Source: Adineta ricciae
Taxonomy: Eukaryota; Rotifera; Eurotatoria; Adinetida; Adinetidae
Reading direction: 5' to 3'
NCBI GenBank assembly: GCA_905250025.1
Contig: CAJNOJ010000090.1
Span: 248,001 to 312,000 of the forward strand
DNA: 64,000 nt
Shown: positions 47,943-60,449 of the stretch, in pieces
Numbering within the stretch: the stretch's first letter is position 1
How the letters are laid out: each line of letters opens with the position of its first letter
Notes under the pieces: generated by a model
The model's input: only the letters and a program-made list of their open reading frames with translations
Told to the model about the DNA's origin: nothing
Databases searched by the model: none
Program-made: the position numbers and the translations under genes

Positions 47943-49214
47943 TCAAAGACGAATCATTTCCCATTTTTGCAGATCACTATTCATGTCGCGCCATAAATGT
48001 AACTGCACACCGGCTGATGTGTTATTTTCAGGTACAGATACCAACTTCGGAGTATCAGCATTACCTATAGTATAGACATTAATCAACTGGACAATATCTG
48101 GCTTATTTTCATCAACGATTTGTAACTTCCACAGCTGATTGTTTCCACTGTGATACGGATACTGAATTAACTTTGTGCCATCATCCACACCTGAACCTTG
48201 GTTATCTAAACTAAAGCGACTGTGTCCTGTAATAAGTCGAAATTGACCATGACCAGCATATTGAACATGCCATTTCTATACAACATACAACTATCGCATC
48301 CAAATCTATACGAAATAAATATCACTTGCCTGCCAATCGCCTCCATTATCATGCCATTGCAGAACAGAAGCAGACCAGTCGTGTGATGCGCTATCGATTT
48401 CAAGCAACAAACCTGTTTGAACATTTCGAAACTTGTAAAATCCATCATATTTGGGTCGCCACACTTCCAGTAGATCCACACTCATCACTGATGGATATTC
48501 AGCAGCATTGATCGTGGAAGCTTGCGCTTTGCCGCCCACACCTAGTCCAATCACCAAACACAAGCTATCCACTTGTTTCAGCTCATCAGATTTTGTGATC
48601 GTATTCACCCACTTGTCATCATAGTACCACGTGATCTGATCATATCCCCAGTCCAGTCCGTATCGATGTAGATTGTCACTTGTTTGTTTGTTGTCTGCAA
48701 TAAAGTTCTGTTCTTCGACTTCACCTTTGCTGTTTGTGTACTTGAATCCATAGGCATAGCGAGACCGTGAGTCGAATGCTTCCATGATAGTGAGCATAGG
48801 CACGCGTCCTGAATCTTCTGGCACGAGAAACACGGCAGGCCACGTACTTTCCGTGGGTGGTACACGGAGAGTAATGTCGATGAAGCCGTTTTTCATGCAG
48901 AACTTTCCATTAGTGTTGACAGCACCCGAAGAGAAGTCAATGTCGAGTGGACCGAATTCTGTCATGACACCGAGCGTGATAGATCGTTCTTTGATAGCAG
49001 TTAGATTCAAGTAGCCATCTTGAGTGACTCGAACGAGACGCTGGTTTGTGTTCGCTCGATGAGTATAATAAGTGCCCCATGGGTACCCATAGTTCCAGAG
49101 GGAAGTGTTGAGTGTCGGAGGGTCGAAAGACTCATAGAGTACTCGAGTTTGTCCGTGAGTAAGTTGAGATGTGACTGACGAAGCAAGCAGAGAAATTATA
49201 CAAAGGGCGATCAT
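47943..49214 (-). CDS. Secreted GH16-fold protein with ricin-B lectin, copy 1
   Basis: Two exons, 49214-48330 and 48275-47943, give 405 residues. The start MIALCIISLL is chosen because a TATATAAA box lies about 50 bases upstream; it begins a signal peptide ending near VTSQ. Residues of about 25-270 form a GH16 beta-jelly roll (ESFDPPTLNTSLWNYGYPWG, ITLRVPPTESTWPAVFLVPE, HRYGLDWGYDQITWYYDDK). The catalytic signature ExDxxE is replaced by MLTIME: the nucleophile glutamate and the aspartate are lost and only the acid/base position is kept. It is therefore probably not an active glucanase. A CBM13/ricin-B domain follows (FYKFRNVQTGLLLEI, DWQKWHVQ, NQLWKL, LQKWEM; QxW-type repeats). The intron begins with GC (CAG|GCAAGT) and ends AG. 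The microbial family plus introns suggests an old horizontal gain. Confidence 0.85.
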
Positions 49215-49263
49215 CACTCTACACAAACGACGTATAACTGGCGGGTATGGAAGGAGATTTGTG

Positions 49264-49271
49264 TTTATATA
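49264..49271 (-). promoter_or_regulatory. TATA box of GH16 gene, copy 1
   Basis: TATATAAA on the minus strand, 50 bases upstream of the ATG at 49214. The copy 2 flank carries the same box at 52874-52881. Confidence 0.5.
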
Positions 49272-49381
49272 CGTATAGAAGTAGATGATTATCTTGGAAG
49301 ATAGTCGATGAGAAAAAGCCATCTGTGATATACTCAATTGTTTTAAATAATACGGATAGGTGCGTTATTTATAGAATATGA

Positions 49382-51538
49382 GGTTGATTGAAAATATAGG
49401 GTAATGTTCTTGTTCAAACTACAGGAAAAATATAGGTTAAGTTTGTTCGCATCATGTATCATGGATAATAATTCATATTTATCCAATTCTTCATCCGGAT
49501 ATTTATGAGAGTAATCTCTCGTCACTTATAAGACCAATTTTGGTAACAGTATTCTCTTAGAGAAATGATGACTTGATTTGACACTATTGTGCACTTATAT
49601 TCTATGTTATCATGATGCCATCTGTATGACATCTAAATTATTGACGAATAGCTTCAACAAAGTTATTTTGATATACACATGCATGTCAGCAAGAGAAAGT
49701 ACCGATATATTGTGTAATAGGGTGTTTTGTAATTTTCCTTAGAAAATATCACTTGAACATGCATCTTATGAAGGTCGAACGAAAAGCAAAGTTGTGACAT
49801 GAACTTTATATATGTATGAGAAAAGCGTTAGAAAGCGTATTGTGTAGGATCCCAGATAAGAAATATATACATAAGCGTGACTTTTTAATAATGTTCAGCT
49901 GCGAATCCGGGCTTCGACACATGAACGTAAATAAAACGAGTGAGCTTTTTCTCATAATCGTCGATTAGATAGAGTGTCCACAGTGTTTCAATTGTCGTTT
50001 AAGATGGTGTAAATTTTCACGGTTACCATCGGTAATTAGATCTGTAAAAGTGTTTCTCTTCGTGATTATTGGTTTTCTAGTCAAAAACGACTTGCCATTT
50101 TAATGATTAAAGTAGAATAGACGATTTCTACGGTGTCACACATGAGCTATCTTCTACACATTAAGAATTCGTTCACTAATCCTTTCGATTTTAATATACA
50201 CCATCGGTAGTAATATGACCTTCTTGTAATTGGAAAAGACGTTTTCCTTGCCGATAGATAAAGCGTCAAGGTGTTTTTCCTCGGTGAACTGCCCTTATGA
50301 TATTGAAAAGCGAATGTTCTCTTTTTAACGAAGTATAAAAAACGCTTTGTGACACAAATTTGGATGAGTAAATATTAATTAGTGGTATGTATAAGCCATT
50401 CTCTATCAGACAATGTTGCTGTAGTAGTCTGCTTGAAAGAAGAACAGATGACTTTCTCTGTCTGCTGAGGAGAAAACGAATCTAACTTAAAGACCATTAT
50501 CCCCTTATTGATCATACCATACATAGCAATAGCTTCATTTTATGGTCATGCCATTTACTTCTCACTTTCAATCGTTGCTTTCGTTACGAACATGGATTGA
50601 AAATTAACATAATGCTGCAGATTAGTCAAATGAGTTTTACCATCGCACTCTTAGTGTCGTTGACAACCTTAATAGAATAAGATGGTGTACATTCAACGCG
50701 TAGCTACTCCTTCTCATTCGTTTCAATGTCTCAATTGACTTATTGTTCGAATTGTTCATGTACAGTGCTTTCTTACACGATATAATCAGCTGTCTCATTT
50801 ATGTGTGAAGTACAGTAACATATTTACATCTGATCAGAAGAGTATTTGAATTGTGTGTTCAAGGCAAATGTGTGACGGAGCATTCGTTGGTTGTGAACGC
50901 TTATCTTTTTGACATTATCATGTGCATAATTTTCTAGTGTTAGATACAACCGACTTTGTCTTTCACGTACAAAAGACTGGAATAATATTTTAAAAGTACA
51001 ATCAAACTTGTCTTTCGATAGACGTTAATGCTAACAAAGTTTCTCAATATTGACATCCATTTTTAGTTCTCATATTTATTCCTGTTTGTTTTCTATTATC
51101 AGGACAGATACGATACTAAAACTAACCTTTGCCTTTCTAGAAAGACAATTGATACTAACATTTTTTTGTTTTCGAGACGATCATTTCGGAGAAGACAGAC
51201 ACTACCCACTGCTTGTTATCTCCTTTTATCTGAAAAAAATAAGCCTCAGAAACACTTTGTTTTCTTTCGGTACAAATGAAACTGATAGAGTCTTAGTCTT
51301 CGTAATCTCTGGCAAGTATTATTGATGCAAGACGATAGCTTTTCTTTGAGTTAACTATCATTTTCAACCTAGCACTTTTCACTGCATACATTCTGAACGG
51401 AATCAAGATGCGACACGGCAGTATACCGCCTACGAACGGTCAATCGTGCTTCCGTCCGCTGAATTCTCATAACAGCACAGCCATTATTGGAATTGCAATT
51501 CACCTTTCCTTTTATTATGAAGAAAATAAAACCACTAT
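49382..51538. other. Spacer between the GH16 copies
   Basis: 2.1 kb of AT-rich sequence with no supported exon. It is not part of the duplicated unit and has no visible similarity to the outer flanks. Confidence 0.5.
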
Positions 51539-52991
51539 TACAATAGATATTTTCAAAGACGAATCATTTCCCATTTTTGCAGATCACTATTCATGTCGCG
51601 CCATAAATGTAATCGCGCACCCGGTGCTGTATCAGTTGCAGGCACAGATACCATTTTTGGAGCATCGGAATTAGTGATAGTATGAACATTAATCAACTGG
51701 ACAATATCTGGCTTATTTTCATCAACGATTTGTAACTTCCACAGTTGATTGTTTCCACTGTGATATGGATACTGAATTACCCTCGTGCCATCATCTGTAC
51801 CCCAGTTGTCACTATCTAAACCTTGCCGGCTGTGTCCTGTAATAAGTCGAAATTGACCGTGACCAGCATATTGAACATGCCATTTCTATACAACATACAA
51901 CTATCGCATCCAAATCTATACGAAATAAATATCACTTGCCTGCCAATCGCCTCCATTATCATGCCATTGCAGAACAGAAGCAGACCAGTCGTGTGATGCG
52001 CTATCGATTTCAAGCAACAAACCTGTTTGAACATTTCGAAACTTGTAAAATCCATCATATTTGGGTCGCCACACTTCCAGTAGATCCACACTCATCACTG
52101 ATGGATATTCAGCAGCATTGATCGTGGAAGCTTGCGCTTTGCCGCCCACACCTAGTCCAATCACCAAACACAAGCTATCCACTTGTTTCAGCTCATCAGA
52201 TTTTGTGATCGTATTCACCCACTTGTCATCATAGTACCACGTGATCTGATCATATCCCCAGTCCAGTCCGTATCGATGTAGATTGTCACTTGTTTGTTTG
52301 TTGTCTGCAATAAAGTTCTGTTCTTCGACTTCACCTTTGCTGTTTGTGTACTTGAATCCATAGGCATAGCGAGACCGTGAGTCGAATGCTTCCATGATAG
52401 TGAGCATAGGCACGCGTCCTGAATCTTCTGGCACGAGAAACACGGCAGGCCACGTACTTTCCGTGGGTGGTACACGGAGAGTAATGTCGATGAAGCCGTT
52501 TTTCATGCAGAACTTTCCATTAGTGTTGACAGCACCCGAAGAGAAGTCAATGTCGAGTGGACCGAATTCTGTCATGACACCGAGCGTGATAGATCGTTCT
52601 TTGATAGCAGTTAGATTCAAGTAGCCATCTTGAGTGACTCGAACGAGACGCTGGTTTGTGTTCGCTCGATGAGTATAATAAGTGCCCCATGGGTACCCAT
52701 AGTTCCAGAGGGAAGTGTTGAGTGTCGGAGGGTCGAAAGACTCATAGAGTACTCGAGTTTGTCCGTGAGTAAGTTGAGATGTGACTGACGAAGCAAGCAG
52801 AGAAATTATACAAAGGGCGATCATCACTCTACGCAAACGACTTATAACTGGCGGGTATGGAAGGGGATTTGTGTTTATATACGTGCAGAAGTAGATGGCT
52901 ATCTTGGAAGATAGTCGATGAGAAAAAGCCATCTGTGATATACTCAATTGTTTTAAATAATACGGATAGGTGCGTTATTTATAGAATATGA
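51539..52991. repeat. Tandem duplication unit, copy 2
   Basis: Second copy of the 47929-49381 unit, in the same orientation. Between the ATG and the intron acceptor no difference is seen over roughly 970 bases. The lectin exon differs at about 46 of 333 positions, and the first 150 bases upstream of the ATG at several. Confidence 0.9.
51553..52824 (-). CDS. Secreted GH16-fold protein with ricin-B lectin, copy 2
   Basis: Two exons, 52824-51940 and 51885-51553, with the same lengths, start and GC-AG intron as copy 1 (405 residues). The signal peptide and GH16 part are identical in protein sequence to copy 1, including the missing catalytic pair (MLTIME). The ricin-B exon has changed at about 21 of 110 residues, in clusters: SRQGLDSDNWGTDDG where copy 1 has SRFSLDNQGSGVDDG, HTITNSDAPKM for YTIGNADTPKL, and PATDTAPGAR for PENNTSAGVQ. 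The scaffold motifs QYPYHSGNNQLWKLQ and LHLWRDMNSDLQKWE are kept. The changes fall around loops expected to bind sugar, so the two proteins may recognise different glycans. That is inference. Confidence 0.85.
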
Positions 52992-53661
52992 AGTTCGGAG
53001 TCGGTATTATTACTAGGGAAAATGTGTAATTGCAGCTTGATTTTTGAGCCATTACAAGGAGTACACATTGAATTCGTCCATATCGCTGTTCGTGTGACTG
53101 AACTGCGTCTATGCGGACTTTCAATTCTGTGACTAAGAGAAACGATACCAGTGGAAAAACTTCTCATCAGAAAACGGCCAACCTTGATGATAACGCGCGT
53201 ACTTTTTATCTGACGATGTCACGGAGTCATTTGAATCAAAATGGAACTACTGAAGAAAGCTAGTAGCTGTATATTCTACGATTAACAAAGTTCTCTTCTA
53301 TAGCGTCATTCTTCAGTGACAGCCATGGGTATGTATTGTTAGGCGAGAGTAAAATACAAGTTTTGATGTTTGATTCCATATGACACCGTGTGCATATCAT
53401 TAATTTAATCAATTCCAGAATAATATTCCGTCTAATTTTGAGAGGCAAATCTCCATAATGTTTTGGATAAAGACAAGAGAACAAAAATTGCGTCTATCAT
53501 GTTGGTTTCGTCGTATTCACTGACATTTAAATATGTATAGATCGAAGTGTGAATATGGATGACATATTGTGAAGGGATAAAATGTGGAAAACAAAATGAG
53601 CGTTTCTTCTGTTTTCTGATCGTACAAGTTCGTGTTATATTATCAGCTGGAAAATTTCACA
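52992..53661. other. Intergenic region
   Basis: About 670 bases between the divergent GH16 copy 2 and the glycosyltransferase. No exon is supported. A minus frame of 62 codons at 52979-53167 was not accepted. Confidence 0.4.
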
Positions 53662-55123
53662 ATGCAATCGAGTTCATGGCGAACAAAGGTGTGGCCTAAT
53701 CGCCGATTAATGCTCAATAATTGTTTGCTTTTTCTCGGATTTTTTTTCACGATCACATTTGTTCGCACGACCTATTTTCAACCTGGTGACTCCTACTCAT
53801 ATGATCTTCAATCGTCTATCTCGTATAAAACCTTCTTTCAACATTTACAATCATATTCGTATCCTGTATCATGTCAAAAACTTTTCGAAGGTGATCCAAA
53901 CGAAATTCAGCATGCAAACAATCTCTTACGCAACAAAACGAACTCATATTCTGCAATTTCGAACGAAAAATATCATGTACCGAAAAGCCTATGCATTAAT
54001 TATCGCTCCGAACGTTTCAATCAACCCTTCCATTACCGAGATTCATCAGTCAATCGACAATTTCCGATAGCATTTACTATTTTACTACATGATAACGTCG
54101 AACAATTCGAACGTCTCTTACGTCTGATCTATCGTCCACAAAATATCTATTGTATTCATGTTGATAGTGGCGCAGAAAGAGCGGTTTTCGAATCTGTGCG
54201 ATCTATTGCTGGTTGTTTCGATAATATTTTCCTAACAAACAAACGTGAACGAGTCCTTTATGCAACTTTCCGGCGATTACAGGCGGACTTGAATTGCATG
54301 GAAGATCTATTGAAATACCCATCATGGAAATATTTGTTAAATATCGCCGGTTCAGAATTACCATTGAGAACCAACAGTGAATTGGTGAAAATTCTGTCGA
54401 TTTACCGAGGATTCAATGATATTGAAGGCATATGGAGAAATAGAAACGTGCATCGATTTGAATATGTGTTTAAGTACAATAATAATACACGTGGAACACA
54501 TGAATCTTATATCAGCAGAACCGATGAAAGAAAGAAACCACCTCCGCACAATATTTCAATTTTCAAAGGATCTGCTTATGGTATGGTGCCGTTTTCCTTT
54601 CTACTAACGCAGATAAATACCTTTAGTAATTCTAGGTGTATTTTCTCGTGGATTTGTCAATTACATACAAACAAATCCAATTGCTAAAGATCTGTTGAAT
54701 TGGTCACAGGATACTTACAGTCCTGACGAACATGTCTGGGCAACATTAAACTATAATACACATTTAAAAGTTCCCGGTGGATCTAAAGGTAATTAATGCA
54801 CCTACGATGAATGTTCGATTCAAATACAGTAGTATTTTGTTTTCATAGCACAAACTGATCCTGCCAAATGGACAGGTCGGTTCTGTAACTGGGGTGAATA
54901 CCGATGTCATGGTGCTATTATACGTGGTATCTGTGTATTTGGTACCGCTGATTTACCATTATTAGCGGGTCGTCATGAGTTGATTGCCAATAAATTCTAT
55001 CTCAAAGTCGATCCCATTGCTTACCAATGTTCCGAAGAGCTTCTTGTTAATCGCTCGAAATTTGAATTGCCATTAGCTAATGCACAAATATATCGTCAAA
55101 TGTCTTTTTTATCATCTCCGTAA
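53662..55123 (+). CDS. GT14 beta-1,6-GlcNAc transferase (GCNT-like)
   Basis: Three exons, 53662-54580, 54636-54788 and 54849-55123, give 448 residues. This is a core-2/I-branching type enzyme of the Golgi that adds GlcNAc in beta-1,6 linkage to glycans. The start is the ATG at 53662; the longer frame begins at GTG. A short cytoplasmic stretch ([15 protein letters not shown]) is followed by a type II membrane anchor ([14 protein letters not shown]). The catalytic domain has [65 protein letters not shown], then across the intron [10 protein letters not shown] and [13 protein letters not shown], and C-terminal [14 protein letters not shown]. Conserved cysteines match GT14. Bdelloid and other lophotrochozoan genomes are expected to carry several such genes; the acceptor specificity cannot be told. 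Confidence 0.88.
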
Positions 55124-55206
55124 TTGTTTTTTTCCTCGCAAGAAATATATTCTCGTCACCGAGCAAAATTTTATTCGATTTTCATAACAAAACATTATGA
55201 TAACAG

Positions 55207-56723
55207 TCACTCGGAAGAATCGTTTTTAAACCGCTTCGATGGATGATCTTCATCATTGTGCTTTTTGTCGAAAAGAACAATCTTCGCACACATCATATCC
55301 TTCTTCGGTGCGACTTGCCGAACGAATCGACATGATATTTGTTGATCACTGATGTTCGGCATGAAAGTCTTCAATCGTGAACGAATGTCTTCATCGGTAT
55401 TTTCAGCTTTTGAAAATGTATAACAATGGATATGAATCGGTAAGATCCATTGTTGTCTATCTTCACAATCCTTCTCTAACCATTCGGGGAAAACATCCAA
55501 GAATGTCAAAGCGATATCAGGTAGATTCATGAGAATCACGATTTTATTGTCCGATAGGCACCAACGTTTTTCTTTGTCGTCGAGAATCTCTTTCTGATAA
55601 GATTCAATGCGAGGAAAGACAATCGTGCGAAGAAATTCTCGCCCATCTAAATTGAATACATGATATTGATTGGAAAATTTCTTTGATTGATTTGTTTTTA
55701 AGTTAATTGTCATCCATTTGACAGATTCCGGATTGAGATCATTAGCATAAACATTACAACCAAGCATTAGAGCAGGAACAACGAATGGCCCAACACCAGC
55801 AAAAACATCGAAAACCAGATCATTATGATGAAGAATTTTAACAATACGCTCGCGTTCGGTACCTGAACGAATCACTCAATAGGAATTTGAATACATTAGT
55901 ATTGTGGTTACGTACTTAATCGAGGATTCCAATAAACTTTGGAAAAATCGAATTGGAACGTTGCTTTACTTTCGCGACACTTGACAATCGTGTTTTGTTC
56001 GCCGGCGAGAATCTCCAAATCAAAATTTCGATGAACAGAATCGATTTCGTGCAGTTTATTCACGACGGTTTTAACATTAACAAGTTTATCGAGAACTACT
56101 TGCGCTACAATTCTTAGAAGAGAATGTATTTAATCGAAAAAGAAAATATCGTCAATCATAGTGCTTATCGTACTTCTTTCGAACGTACTTTAGCCTATGA
56201 ATGTTTACTTACCGATAACATGCTTGTATGGTAGAACAGCATCTTTCAAATTGAAATGAGCTATATGTCCGATGAGACTATATCCAGAGCCGGTATTAAT
56301 CGGTCCATCTTTGCCTAAATCATCCGGTAGGATTGCTTTGATCACTTGTTCAATAGAATAATTCTCATATTTGACTCCTAAGTCCATGAAATCGAATGAT
56401 TCTTCGATGTATTTCGCAATCGATGGCATCATCTTAATCGCATCCTCTTTCGTCACAATAACATCCGGATCTAACAGGACTTGTTTATGGGTTTTCGATA
56501 CTGGCTGCAGATCTCGAACATTCTTCATTGATGGTAATGTCAACAGAGCATTTTTCCATTTTGACGTTTGAATACATTCCACAGGAACGTTAACGTAGGG
56601 TACATTGATCGTTTGTTGGAACTGCTCACGATCTAACGTTGTCTTACCCTTAACTGCTACGGGTAATTTCAAATGCATTTGCCGTGTTAGTGATCGAATG
56701 AATCTATGCGAATAAACAGACAT
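55207..56723 (-). CDS. TRMT5: tRNA (guanine37-N1)-methyltransferase TRMT5
   Basis: Three exons, 56723-56213, 56104-55916 and 55862-55207, sum to 452 codons (451 residues). TRMT5 (Trm5) makes m1G37 in tRNA anticodon loops in cytosol and mitochondria. Landmarks are [54 protein letters not shown], the SAM-binding FDVFAGVGPFVVPA with CNVYANDLNPESVKW, and the NLP motif as MNLPDIALTFLDVF. The N-terminus (MSVYSHRFIRSLTRQMHLKL) is basic and could be an import signal. The C-terminus is a charged tail (HPSKRFKNDSSE). TYW2, a relative, lacks this N-terminal D1 arrangement, so TRMT5 is preferred. It converges with the glycosyltransferase, stops 84 bases apart. Confidence 0.92.
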
Positions 56724-56995
56724 TCATCTGTAATATTTTTGAAACGACCAGTTCTAGAATGATTCGTGAAGTGATCTTTTCGGCTAAAACGGCGGCTTTT
56801 TTTATCAATCGAAAGAAATGAAATAAATAGATGATGAACTGATAAAAAAATAGCAGATGCACGTGTTTACACAGAAACAAACAGTGAAGAAAGAGAGAAA
56901 GAGAAAACGGAAAACGAAACGAGTTTATTTCAGAATCACTGGATGGTGAAAGTATAGGTTAGGAATACCAGCGTCGAACGAAAAATGATCATTCT

Positions 56996-59900
56996 CTATG
57001 ATTGAGATCGTTTTTTTAATGATGTTCCTGTCGGGGTTAAGCCACGATTGGTTTTGCGTTTATCAATCAAAGCTTCAATACGTGATAACGGACGGCGAGT
57101 TGTTCCTATTGTATCATCGGGAATATCGCGAGTCTTTCTCTCGACATATGATTGAGTATTTCTAAAACAAAGAAATCAACTTCAAATATCATATTCAGTG
57201 AATGTTATCGATTAGTAGCTGAGAAAAAAAAACGAAAACATGCACTACGTATTGGTTTAGTCTAGTTTCGTCATGCAATGCTCGATCTGTGCAAGCTACC
57301 TGTCGACGATATGTCTGAGATGGAGATGTACCACGTGATGGCGATAGGCCACTTTCGGCAACTGCCAAAAGAAAATCATCGGTCGAATCCGACCGTGTGG
57401 GAAAACGACGGGACGACGATGTACGAACGAAATATTGTGAAGTAGACATCAGGTTTTGACTAAAGGGCGAAGGTAATTTTTCTTGTTTGATGATCAATTC
57501 TCTAACGTGAGATTGAGCCTTATTCTCGGAGTATGGACTACTTACGTTGTTTTCGCCGCACGAACAGCTTGTTCACGCCAAGCTCGGATCTCTTGCAAAC
57601 AAGTCTAAATAGAAATCAAAGACGCAACTGAACTTTTTATGTATGAAGAAGAAAAGACTTACGGAAAAGAAAGTACAGAATAGTTTCAGATCAGTAAAGA
57701 ATTCAGTCAGAGAATAATTTTTCAAATCGATCGCTAAGAAATCACATAAATTTTGGTAAGCATTTGTCATTTCCTCATCGAGTTGCTCCAGTCGAGCAAC
57801 GTCATCATCAGCAACGCTTAGGAAATCCTTAGAAGACGAAAAGTAACATTTTCATCTGAATTTCGATTAAATTCACTTCTATAGCTTCAGCAAATTGATC
57901 GCCTTCAATTTGATCTTCTGCATTTTTGGCAATCGCTAGTTCTTCGCGAGCATTTTTCAATTCACGCTTGATTTCCTGCGGTTGCTTTTGCAGTTCCAAT
58001 ATGTTAACTAAAAGCGGAAAAAAGAAAATGTTTTCACTTCAATAAAACTCATCTTGACCTACTTTTCGATACTCCATCAGCAAGCAGATAAAACTCATCG
58101 GAAAACGAAAGTAGATCACGATGTTTATCCTGAATGGCTTGAACAATGAAATGCAATAGTGAACGACGACCATCATTTGCTTTAGTGGAATGTAACTAGA
58201 ACAAACCAGTCGACTTCTTTTCTTTGTTCTCTTCGAAATCAGTCGATAGAATTACTTTGGGCAGAAAACTGATATCAAAACCATGGATGGGTTCGTATGA
58301 TTTCGCACTTGAATTCATATAGTTACCAACAGTTAAGATTAATTCGAGCATTTTCTTAAATCGAACGGAATGTCGAACATGATCACATGCAGAACGGACT
58401 TCAACAAATGCCTGAAGATGCAACACAACTTGGAATGTTTTGTTTCCAATGTCGAATTCAACAAACTTTGTCTGTTTCTTCAACTGTTTCTTTGTAATTT
58501 GCTTTGAAAAGAAGTGTTTTTAAACGTTGCTTCAATCGTTTGATATCACCGATCTGAACACAAATCAAAATGCAATTACTACTTCGATAGATTGTTCGAT
58601 CGTTTTCAAAAGATAATTTACTGCACAAAAATACTGTTCGGAGTATTGTAAATCATTGATTTCATGTTGATAATCCGCTAAAATTTTCAACTCTTCACTT
58701 GATGGTAAGTACTTTTCTAATTGTTTCAAAAAATCATATTTCAAATTTTCATTATCACACGTCAACATCCATTCCCGAAATACCGATGGCGTTACTTTCA
58801 ATTGACTAAACATGATCGCTAGAAGAAGAAAAAAAACACGAGAGAAAGAATTTCGATAAGAAGATTCGTTCTGATCGGGGAAAAGAAGTCTTTTACCAAA
58901 ATTTTGAGCAGCTTTTGCATCGAGTACACGCAGTTCTTTCGATTTATCAACAAGTTCATGAATGGGCTGTCGATCTAGAAGAATTCGTTTTGGTTTTTCG
59001 TGTTGATTTTCGTTGAAAAATAAAAATGATATACTCGGAGTGATTTTACTGGCGAAATTCTTCCGTATGTCGGAGAAGAGTACATCATTGACGTATTTTT
59101 CTTCGTCGACATTGACCCACATTGATTCTTTTTTGATTGTATATGGATTGATCTGATAACGAGAATGCAATTATATTGAGAATGAATTGACCAAATACTA
59201 ACTTTACTCCATTGAACTTTTTTGACAGGTTCGATAACGGAATATTTCCGCTTTTTACGCAAATACTGTGGCAGTTGAAGTGGAGCTGAAGTTTGGTATC
59301 TTAGATGATGCATATTCGAATGACAATCTCAACCTACCACTAAATTCTGGCATCATCGGCGGTGGAGGTGGAGGACTACTAAAGCCCAGTACTGGTGCTA
59401 CAGGTGCAGATGCTGTTATTATCTGTTTTGTCGGTTGACAAAATGGTGGCAAAGGAGGCGGAAGAGGTGGTGCCGGTGGTGTTGATACTATTTCATTTGA
59501 TTTCTTATCTACTTGCATAACCAGATCCGAGAGTAGTGACCGTACGTCATCGTCGATATTATATTTTGATATGAGTGAAGAAGAAGGTCCATATTGCCCG
59601 TTAGCACAGGAAACGAACGATCCTCTAGCAGACATGTTGAATGGCTAAAAAGAGAATAACTCAGTTGTGTGTTGTTATCAACTACAATGAACTCTTTTCT
59701 TACTTTGTAAAAGTCGTTGTCGTTGGAATTGATATTAATACTTGAGCGCACAGTGGCTGGTTGTGAATTCGAGTTTCTTGAATCAGAATTCAACGTGATC
59801 CATTCCAAAAGTAATTCACCTAGACAAACACTCGAACTGTGTAGGAGTGAAGAACAGAATAATGAACGAAGAAATACTTGTAAACTTGGCATGATCGTTT

Positions 59901-60449
59901 TTGAATGATTGCGAAGATGTTAAAGGTGAACGAACATCATCATCATCACCGGGCGACGATGAATCGTTAATATTATCATGTAGAAAGAGTTTTTGCATAG
60001 TCTGCCGAACAGTATTCTCATCGACACGATGTGGCGATATCGGTGACGATGGATTACTATTCGAATCGGTTTTTGATACAATAAATGACGACATGGAATC
60101 AGTATCAAGTGTTGAACATTTCTAATATACTACTTTGTACAAGAAGGATTGCCGTCTAGAAGGTTTGATAATTACCTCAGTGGAAGATATGACGATTGGA
60201 CCTGTTTGGATTGCTATATGTTTTTTCTCAATCTTGTTCTCAAGATTGACTTGGGTAGATATCGAGTTGCTTTCTATTTGTTGAACATCGGAATGAAAAC
60301 TGTATTCACTCTAAAGATAAAATTAGAGATAAATATCTTTTTTTCTTCTGTGTCAATTCAATATACACGTACCGCAAGAATATCCAAAATGGTTGTCGCT
60401 GTCGATGATTTATATTTATATTCTTTGCTTTCGATCAGATGGTGATTAA
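56996..60449 (-). CDS. Diaphanous-type formin
   Basis: A multi-exon gene, stop TAG at 56996-56998; the first exon that can be joined starts at 60449, and the 5' end is uncertain. Formins nucleate and elongate actin filaments. FH1 contains PPAPPLPPPLPP and SSPPPPPPMMPEF (exon 59255-59635). FH2 starts KRKYSVIEPVKKVQWSK with MWVNVDEEKY. KSKELRVLDAKAAQNF, LPSSEELKILADYQHEINDL, LKQRLKTLLFKANYK and LELILTVGNYMNSSAK..GFDISFL follow, matching Diaphanous FH2. A coiled tail and basic C-terminus (PLSRIEALIDKRKTNRG) may be a weak DAD. The part before FH1 (about 60449-59690) is Ser/Asp-rich and shows no GTPase-binding or DID armadillo domain, unlike DIAPH proteins. Several exon borders in 57.2-59.0 kb were not fixed. 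Confidence 0.85.

Larger units (their letters stand above)
47929..49381. repeat. Tandem duplication unit, copy 1
   Basis: About 1.45 kb covering the first GH16-CBM13 gene and about 165 bases upstream of its ATG. It recurs at 51539-52991 at a constant offset of 3,610 bases with no indel seen in the aligned region. Similarity stops sharply at both ends. Confidence 0.9.

Noticed and set aside
50000-51400. A third GH16 remnant between the tandem copies
   Set aside because: Read through on both strands; no GH16 or ricin-B motif was found in the spacer.
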